Of a stretch of 64,000 nt of DNA, positions 56,879 through 64,000 are shown in pieces. Location: positions 124,001-188,000 of the forward strand of contig JAVXUO010000092.1 of assembly GCA_033065855.1 (NCBI GenBank), given 5' to 3'. The translations under genes and the position numbers were made by a program. This DNA comes from Escallonia rubra. Its lineage: Eukaryota > Streptophyta > Magnoliopsida > Escalloniales > Escalloniaceae. Within the stretch, counting starts at the first letter, position 1. Every line of letters begins with the position of its first letter. The notes beneath the pieces are model-generated. The model was not told the origin of the DNA. It did not search any database and saw only the letters and a list, made by a program, of their open reading frames with translations.

Positions 56879-59700
56879 GTCGCTAGTCGGAACCTCAATA
56901 ACTTCAATGACACGTGGTGGCGCTGGGGCGGCAAAAGGGGAAATAGGGGTTTAAAACCATTGTTTGCCCTCTTCACTACCATCATAATCCGGCGCTCCTA
57001 TGGTGACACGAGTACCACGACGTGTTAAGAGGAGGCAAAACCTCTTCTTCGCTGTCGCTTTCATGGTAGGAAACGAGTCGGCGGCTTCTTGGTCAACGAG
57101 ATTAATCCATGGCTCTTTAAGATGGAAGGGATGTAGTGAAAGCAGACTATCAATTTTAGGCGACAATGTAGTCAGAGGGAAGAGAGATAATGGTAGACTG
57201 AAAGTAAAAAAATAGTCGGCCGAAACCATGAAATGGGTCGACCAAACTGTGCAGGAGGTTCAAAAAGTAAATTTAGCAAAATCAGAGCAGAAGAGAGAGC
57301 TTATGAAGGCAATGAAATCGGTCAACTACGATTACCAGCCGGTCGACCGAATCCAACAGAGAAAATATTTTTGAGATTTTCATGCGCAGTCGACTGTAAG
57401 TAAGATGCAGTCGACTGAATTAAAATAATCTTGAGGATAGAAATAGAAATAATAATAATAATAATAAAAAAAATCAAAAGACATGCGAATATGAGTAGAT
57501 CAGAGACAGTTAACTCAAATCGCACATTTTTAGTCCACGACGCAAGACACATAAATGATTCTCTACTAAAAGGTTTCGTGAAAATATCAGCTAACTGATT
57601 TTCATTGCACACTTTCTTAAGTTTTATAAAGCCTTTTTGTACACCGTCTCTAAGGAAATGATAATGAATGGCAATGTGTTATGTGCGCAAGTGGTGGACA
57701 TGGTTTTTACTAATGTCAATAGCACTCTTACCATCACACATGATGGGGACGCTATCAATGCAAGCACCAGAGTCACGCAAAGTCTGTTGCATCCAATGAA
57801 CTTGAGCACAGCAGCTGCCAGCGGCATCATTTTCCGCCTCGGCTGTGAAAAGAGCTACATAGGTCTGTCTCTTACTATGCCAAGACACAAGAGATTCACC
57901 AAGGAATTGACAAGTGCCACAGGGGCTTTTATGATCAACTAGACATCCACAATAATGGAGTCAAAGAACCTCACTAAATCAAATGATGAGTAGCGAGGAT
58001 ACCGAAGTTCCAAATTGACAGTGCAGACATATATTTAGAAATGCGTTTAACTGTTACAAGATGAGATGGCATGCTTGAAAACAGGCACATATGCATACAC
58101 TAAACATAATATCAGTCCTAGAAGTAGTAAGATATAATAGACTTCCAATCATACCACAATAGAGTTTGTAATCAACATCTTTACTATCTTCATCTTTAAC
58201 AAGATTTACCTCTAGGTTTAGCATTGTCCATACCAAACCTTTTTAATAGCTGATGAGTGTATTTGGATTGATTAATGAAGATTCCTTCCCTTGACTGCTT
58301 AATTTGAAGGCCGAGGAAGAAAGTGAGTTCTCCCGTCATACTCATCTTGAATTGCCTGCGCATACTCTCAGCAAACTCTTGGCAAAGATCGTTGTTAGTG
58401 GATCCAAAAATGATATCATCAACATCAATGTGAAGAATGAGGATATGAAAATTTCTAGATTTGGTAAAAAGGGTGGAATCGACTTTGCCACGCGAGAATT
58501 TATAATGAATGAGAAAGTTGCTTATGTGGTTCTACCAAGGTCGAGGAGCTTGTTTAAGACCATACAATGCTTTTTTAAGTTTAATAACATGATTGGGGTA
58601 CTTTTTATTTTCAAAACCAGGAGTTTGTTTAACAAAAATTTCCTCGTAAATAACACCATTGAAGAAAGCACTTTTCACGTCCATTTGTTATAATTTGAAA
58701 TTCATGTGACATGAAAATGCCAAAAAATATTGAGATAGCTTTAAGGCGAGCAACTGGGGAAAATGTTTCGTCAAAATGAACCCCTTCAACTTGATTGTAT
58801 CCTTGGGTTACCAGTCTAGCCTTGTTTCGAATAATGTGGCCATCCTCATCAAGTTTGTTTGTAAAAACCCACTTGGTGCCAATGACCTTTTGCTGAACCG
58901 GAGGCGGAACTAGAGTCTGAACATTGCTTCTCTCAAATTGATTCAATTCTTCTTGCATGGCTAGAATCTGCCCATCATCTTTAAGAGCCTTGTGAAATTT
59001 GAGAAAGTAAAGTAAAATCAGCAAAGGATTTACAGAGGATTGAGTAGTTACCACATGTTCAACATCACTAGTCACTTGCTCCTTTGGGTGATTAGATGAC
59101 TATCTCCAGCAGCTCTTGGAAAGTGGTTAAGTTTCATTATTTACTTTTTAAGATTGGTCTGAACTGCCTTCTTCATCTGTTGAGATGTCCAATTTGTTAC
59201 TGTTGGAAGGAAGATGCTCACGGTCTTCATTTGCATGCTTACTCGGATGTGCAACATCAGATTCATCAATACTACATGCATGGACTCTTCAATAATCGCA
59301 GTCTTTCGGTTATAAACTCTAAATGCTTTACTCTTCGTAGAATAACAAAGAAAGATACCCTCATCAGATTTTGAATCAAACTTACCAAAGTTCCCTCGAT
59401 TGTCAAAAATAAATCATTTACAATCGAAAACCTTGAAATAATCGATTTCTAGTTTTCGATTTGAGAAAAGTTCATAAGGGGTTTTGTCAAGGATAGGTAT
59501 AATGAGAACCCTGTTCAAAACGTAACAGGAAGTTTTGATGGCTTCGGTCCAAAAATGCTTTGGCAAGGAATTTTCATGAAGCATTGTTCTAGCCGTTTCT
59601 TGAAGTGGAAATCGGTGTATATCTTTGGTTATTGAGGCTTGAACAATCTAATGGTGTTGGTTGTGGAAGAGAGGGGCATTAGATGCTAGTAACAAGTTTG
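56879..59700 (-). mobile_element. Ty1/copia SIRE-like element, minus strand, truncated (fossil)
   Basis: On the minus strand, right to left, are an integrase end (59620-59380, around FDNRG and GKFDSKSDE), RT (about 59075-58060, with QEELNQFERS, VIGTKWVFTNKLDEDG and ARLVTQGYNQVEGVHFDETFSPVARL) and RNase H (57888-57560, with SWHSKRQTYVALFTAEAE and QLADIFTKPFS). A flank rich in CAGTCGACTG and GGTCGACCGA (57230-57420) looks like LTR or UTR. It is related to, but clearly diverged from, the element at 45.2-53.0 kb. It lacks gag and is broken in many places. Confidence 0.75.
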
Positions 59701-59754
59701 GTGGCTATTTTGATGTGCCTGTGAGGTCACAAAATGAGCATCTTGAATGACTTA

Positions 59755-60222
59755 GGTAGCGTTTGGTAGCACTTCTAGTTTTGATTTTCTATTTCCAAAA
59801 AAACAAAAAGCAAAACCAGTTTATTATTATTATATTTTTACATAAACAAATGAGTGTTTGATTACCCAGTTTTTATTTTGAGTTTTTTTTTTTTTTGTGG
59901 TGGTTTGCGGTGGAGGTGGTGGGGGGTGGCGGTGGCCGGCCGTGGGGGTGGCTAATAGCTGCCGGCAGTCTTTGGCGATGGTTGCCTGCCGTTGGAGGAG
60001 GCTGTCGGTTGCCGGCGGTGGGAGAGGGGTGGTGATGGTCTCAAAATAAAAACCAAAACTGAAAACCAAAAACTCATTTTTAGAGTTATCAAAAACAGCC
60101 CTGTTTTAAAAACTGAAGGAAAAAAAAAAAAAAAACGAAAATTGTGTGCCAAACGCGTTTATTTTCTCCAGTTTACAAAATTGGATAAAAAACTGGAAAA
60201 ATAAACGTTACCAAACAGAACC
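59755..60222. mobile_element. Harbinger (Tourist-type) MITE
   Basis: The left end GGTAGCGTTTGGTAGC and the right end, inverted, GGTTCTGTTTGGTAACG form imperfect terminal repeats. Both sides carry TTA (59752-59754 and 60223-60225), the PIF/Harbinger target site. The 468-bp interior has poly-T and poly-A blocks and a GGTGGNGG-rich middle. No transposase. Confidence 0.75.
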
Positions 60223-60225
60223 TTA

Positions 60226-60837
60226 ATTGTGACGAAATAACCTGTTCCATGTCACCCGTTTATGTATGACTTAAAAAGGTTTCGATAGAGGCTTAGGTGT
60301 GACTCAAGGAGTAAGATATGATTAAACTTATGTAGAGTTTGACAGGAGTTTTATGGGATGATTATTCAATTGATGTTATTCTACTTTCAAAGACAATGCC
60401 TTTGTGTCCTGCAAAATGTAAGACAGATTCAGAAAATTTTCTTTTTGGCGTAACGAGATTGGAGAAATTATCTGCTCAGGACTTATCAAATTAGTTGACC
60501 TGAGTTCTCTTGCAACATGTCATGCTCCTGAAGGCACTCACTGTGATACTGGCATTGAGCAGGAAGACTTCCAATTATGTAGTTCATTAAATTTTTGGGG
60601 TGTATAAAAGCTGCTGCTTCTCACAGCAGGATCTTTTCTGGCAAAAGTCAAACCTGCTTTAGCGAGATAATTAACCTTATAATCTGCCTTTCTTTTCTAT
60701 GTTGTTTTCCTGTACTTCTCTGTCAAATTTTTAGCATGGAAAAGGTCACTATACTTGGAGTTAAGGATGCATTCCTCAAATTTATCTTGTAATGATTCAC
60801 AGTGAACTTAGGTAATGTAGATTTTTTTTGCTTACAG
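60226..60837. other. Flank upstream of the dsRNA-binding exons
   Basis: No coding exon is recognised. It ends in a good acceptor (TTTTTTTTGCTTACAG at 60822-60837), so an upstream exon, perhaps only 5' UTR, should lie here or before the MITE. Confidence 0.4.
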
Positions 60838-60839
60838 AT

Positions 60840-61396
60840 ATGGTACATTTGTACAAGAACCGGCTGCAAACGTATGCTCAAAAGCGAAATCTTGGTCTGC
60901 CAATTTATTCTTGTGAAATTAACGGCCCATCTCATGCCCGTTGCTTTAAGTCAAGGGTCAAAATTGATGATAAAACTTATGAGACGTTGGATTCCTTCAC
61001 TACATTAAAGGAGGCGGAACATGCAGCAGCAAAAGTTGCTTTCGAGTCATTGTCACCTGATGAAACTCAGGAGGTTAGTCTCCTGACTCATTTGTCCGTG
61101 TTTTATATGCATAGTTTACAAATGACTCATTTGTTGATTATGTTTGTTTCTAACTTTAATGTAGGACGAGGGATTGTACAAGAGCCTCTTGCAGGAATTG
61201 GCTCAGAAAGAGGGTTTTCCTGTTCCAGTATATGATACTGCCAAGTCTGGTCCGTTTCACATACCGACATTTGTGTCGACAGTGGATATAGGAGGAAAGC
61301 CTTTCCAAGGACAGAAGGCTAGAACCAAGAAGGAGGCAGAAATGAATGCGGCGAAGGCTGCCTACAGTAGTTTTCCAGAGCGTAAGGAGTCCAACG
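60840..61396 (+). CDS. Double-stranded-RNA-binding protein (DRB4-like), first two recognised exons
   Basis: Two exons with GT-AG borders (60840-61073, phase 0, and 61165-61396, ending in phase 1) each encode one dsRNA-binding motif. Motif 1 covers residues 1-75: LYKNRLQTYAQK, GPSHARCFKSRVKI, then the EAEHAAAKVAFESL helix. Motif 2 covers residues 79-152: LYKSLLQELAQKEGF, GPFHIPTFVSTVDIGGKPFQG, then the KARTKKEAEMNAAKAAYSSF helix with its conserved KK. Plant DRB proteins with this tandem layout partner Dicer-like enzymes in siRNA or miRNA production. The start MVHLYKN two bases after an acceptor resembles DRB4, but HYL1-like or another DRB type is possible. The C-terminal exon(s) were not identified with confidence, so the gene may continue past the window or be truncated. 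Confidence 0.8.
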
Positions 61397-61694
61397 GTAC
61401 GTGCCATTTTGATTTTTCTTTTTCTTCTTTGTGCTAATGGTTTCTTTGGGATGCAAGAAAAATCTTCTCGACTGAAACCTGTGGAAGCTAGAGATAGCTA
61501 TATTTTGTTTGAGATCATTTTTTTAGTCCTTTATGAGCTTTGATTTGTTCAGACAATAAGAGAATAGGTAAATGTTCATGAGTAGTTTGAAGTAAGGAGA
61601 TTCTTGTTTTTTGGCTAGTTTACAAGTGACATCAACAATGAAGACTCTTAAAAGATAGTAGCAGACTGGTATTCTAGTTAATTATTTGTGCTTA
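61397..61694 (+). other. Intron 2 of the DRB4-like gene, before the hAT MITE
   Basis: It begins with a strong donor GTACGT. T-rich intronic sequence follows, ending TTTGTGCTTAG at 61694, which has the look of an acceptor directly at the hAT insertion site. Confidence 0.45.
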
Positions 61695-61702
61695 GGTGGA
61701 AC

Positions 61703-62538
61703 TTATGAAGCACGGACATGGGTGCGGGTGTAGATATGAGATGGGTGCGGATGCGCGAAATTTTTGGAAATTTTAGGATACGGGTGCGGCGGGGATACGA
61801 CAAATTTTTTTAAATATTTTTTTAACTACCAATTAGTCTTGAATTTCTAACCAATTTGAATCTTAGGAATCATAATATATGTATTAGATATATGTGAGTG
61901 AATTTTTTAGTTTAATGGCTTTCGTAAAATTTGAAGTTTTCAACCAAATTAGTGAGAGTTTCTTAAGTTTAATGGGCTGTTTTATGAATAATAAATTGTA
62001 GAGCTGAACATAATGAAGTTTGTATGTGGTATTACTTTTATTTCTTTGAAGTAATGGGGTTGGTTTAAGTAATAACTTATTGTTAAGTACTTAAATAAAA
62101 TAACAAAGTTGTGGATATAAGCTTTAAGAATTCAAAAGTCATCTCCAGCCAGCAATGATAATATCGATTCCTTGCTCTTCTTCTTTGGAATCAATCGCAC
62201 CCACATCGCTGCACGCAACACGCCGCCTTAGGTCGTCAGTGAGTCCTTCTTCTTCTTCTTTCGCTGCTGCTGCATCTTCTTCTCTCCAGTCTCCTCTCTC
62301 CTCTCAGATTCCTTGCTGGTGGTCGCCGGTGGTTGCAGGTGGTCACAGATCTGCCCGCACATTGTGTTTTCACGCACCCGAGCCGCACCCCGTATTTAAG
62401 ACTTAAAAATAAATAAATCAAAAATACCGGACATGCACCTGACTAGCACCCACACCGCGCACGACCTGCAGTGGCACCCGTACCCGACGCGAACGCTTTG
62501 CTGGTGTTTCACCCAAAGTTTCGCACCGTGCTTTAGAG
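61703..62538. mobile_element. hAT-type MITE at the edge of the DRB4-like intron
   Basis: A perfect 8-bp repeat GGTGGAAC flanks the unit (61695-61702 and 62539-62546). The ends are TTATGAAGCACGG and, inverted, CTCTAAAGCACGG. The 836-bp interior contains GGGTGCGG and CGCACCCG subterminal phrases and no transposase. Confidence 0.8.
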
Positions 62539-62546
62539 GGTGGAAC

Positions 62547-62932
62547 CCATATGCCCTGCATCTACCGAGTCAGATCCCACCCCACCACCCGATTTCCGGC
62601 GAGTCCTTCTTGCTCCCTGTGCCTTGTGAACAGCCTTCTTGTGGCTTCTCACTCCCTCTAAATGCTTGTAAAGCGTTCCCATTGAACTTTATCATTTGCC
62701 AAAGCTATAGAGCAGTGGCTTACACTTCTTACTTGGTAACAAAAGAATATTTGAGGCAAAGAGAAGTCCCCAGATTGTCATCATCACAGAAACTGAACCT
62801 CATACTTCCACTATACAAGTAACCTGAACCCATTCTTAAATCGAACCCTTTAAACGATAAATTATATTCTCGGTCCTTATCAATCAAAAATATGAAAATA
62901 AAAAAGAATAACTGTGTTTAAAAAACTTGTAC
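62547..62932 (+). other. Possible DRB4-like exon or flank
   Basis: An open plus-strand frame (to 62822) runs on from the MITE and includes YRAVAYTSYLVTKEYLRQREV. If the TTAG at 61691-61694 is an acceptor, an exon could start at the duplicated GTGGAACC. I recognise no DRB-family C-terminal motif here, so coding status is undecided. Confidence 0.25.
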
Positions 62933-63290
62933 TCCCTCCGTCCCACATGATTCGATCGTTTTTTTTGGCACGCAGATTAAGGATTTAGGTCATATATTGT
63001 ATGTTTTCGAATCTACCCTTTAGAGAGAGCAGGGGAATAAAGTGGGTCAGGAGAGAGACAATGAATTTGTTGAGTGTTAAATGTGGAGAGAGAAACATAA
63101 TAAAAAAGTATAAGAAGGTGGGCCAGGAGAGAGAAAATGAGTTGGTGGAGAGTTAAATATGGAGAGAAATAGAACAAAAAAAGTTTAAAAGTGTAAATAT
63201 GTAAAAATACCTAAAGAATCTTTCTTAATTCGGAAAGTTGTGGGACGGCCCAAAAAGGAAATATGATCAATATATGTGGGTCGGAGGGAG
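62933..63290. mobile_element. Stowaway-type MITE
   Basis: The ends CTCCCTCCGTCCCACAT and, inverted, CTCCCTCCGACCCACAT are the Stowaway signature. TA dinucleotides flank it at 62931-62932 and 63291-63292. It is 358 bp with no coding and would be mobilised by a Tc1/mariner transposase. Confidence 0.92.
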
Positions 63291-64000
63291 TATCTTTTTA
63301 TAACAATCTTCTATTAAATATGTGTTTCAAAGGAATCTTTTCCCTGAGAAGGATTTCTGTTTGAAAACTCAAGTGAACTTAAAAAAATCATTTATTCCTT
63401 GTTTTAGCATCATACTGGATTAGGAAATCATATCCTTTCTAAATTTAGTAGGGAAGTAATTGCTATCTATTTGTGTTTCTCTCTCCCCCCCTCCCCCTCT
63501 TTCACCCCTTCTCTAACACAATTCAAATATAATGCTTCCAACTAGACGAGAAATCGCTAAGTTCCACTGCATCTGATCCTATTTATTTGTTGGCAGTCTA
63601 AACTTATGGTATCCATGGTCCAATCTACATAAATTTTCCTCTGTCTATGCAATAGACGAGAAACTACTTTTTAGAATTTACTACTGTACTCAAGGTTAAT
63701 AGAAGTTTGAGCAGGATTTAGCAAGTGAAGACAACTGATGGAACATCTCCATAGGTTCTTGGGGAGACGAGGTCATGTGATTGCTTGCCCCCCTATGTTT
63801 GCAATTGACTGTAGAATCTCTTTGCAGCTCCTATTGGGAACTGTTGTCAAAATTAAATGCCATTGATATCACTTTTAGGCAGATAAATATTGGCAAAGCT
63901 TGAAAACGGACTCGCCAAAAAGGTGCGTGTCACACTCACGAAGGACTGCCAGTGATATACTGGAGGAAGGTGGGGATGGCGTCAAGGCCGCGTGGCCCTT
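63291..64000. other. Right edge without a recognised gene
   Basis: AT-rich with a (CT/CCCT)-rich tract at 63480-63510. A possible acceptor (TCTCTTTGCAG at about 63828) is followed by only a few codons before a stop in the frame needed by the DRB4-like exon. Nothing else was recognised. Confidence 0.35.

Noticed and set aside
63828-63880. Terminal exon of the DRB4-like gene
   Set aside because: In the required phase it gives only about nine codons before a stop and has no family similarity.

Overview
This window is nuclear DNA from a flowering plant, most likely a eudicot. The signs are canonical plant GT-AG introns, a plant-type cytosolic methionine synthase, plant LTR-retrotransposon lineages (Ty3 Tat and Tekay-like, Ty1 SIRE-like), CACTA and hAT DNA transposons, and Stowaway and Harbinger-type MITEs. 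The species cannot be read from the sequence. Only two host genes are well supported; nearly everything else is nested, decayed transposable elements. I did not find a convincing new biological system. The most unusual structures are composite, nested and duplicated elements.

Layout. 1-6300: a minus-strand Ty3 element with LTR ends and a gag region but no recognisable pol, split by a hAT MITE with a perfect 8-bp target duplication; its right-hand LTR holds a 638-bp tandem duplication. 6600-16260: a plus-strand Ty3 Tat-lineage fossil (gag end, protease, RT, two RNase H, integrase) followed by an antisense extra ORF that an LTR insertion interrupts. 16290-16410: a very compact palindromic unit between AT repeats. 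16500-19960: unassigned sequence. 19969-21050: the 5' part of a hAT transposon. 21590-27240: the complete METE gene, with promoter, 5'-UTR intron, 11 coding exons and 765 codons.

27244-31289: a hAT element carrying a 2.9-kb, GC-rich, minisatellite-filled LTR-like unit with a 5-bp target duplication. 31510-42150: nested stratigraphy in which a Tat LTR and gag were hit by a Tekay-like LTR, which was itself hit by a hAT element and by a CACTA transposon. 42028-44704 and 54202-56878 are near-identical 2.68-kb copies of a chimeric Ty3/Ty1 block. Between them lie a SIRE-like Ty1 element with a third ORF after pol (about 45.2-53.0 kb) and a plant mobile domain (PMD) fragment. 56879-59700: a minus-strand relative of that Ty1 element. 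59755-63290: a MITE-rich stretch around part of a double-stranded-RNA-binding protein gene.

The two host genes have unrelated roles: METE in methionine synthesis and the activated methyl cycle, the dsRNA-binding protein probably in small-RNA processing. The window contains no operon-like organisation, CRISPR array or RNA gene that I could recognise. Boundaries described as approximate were read by eye.
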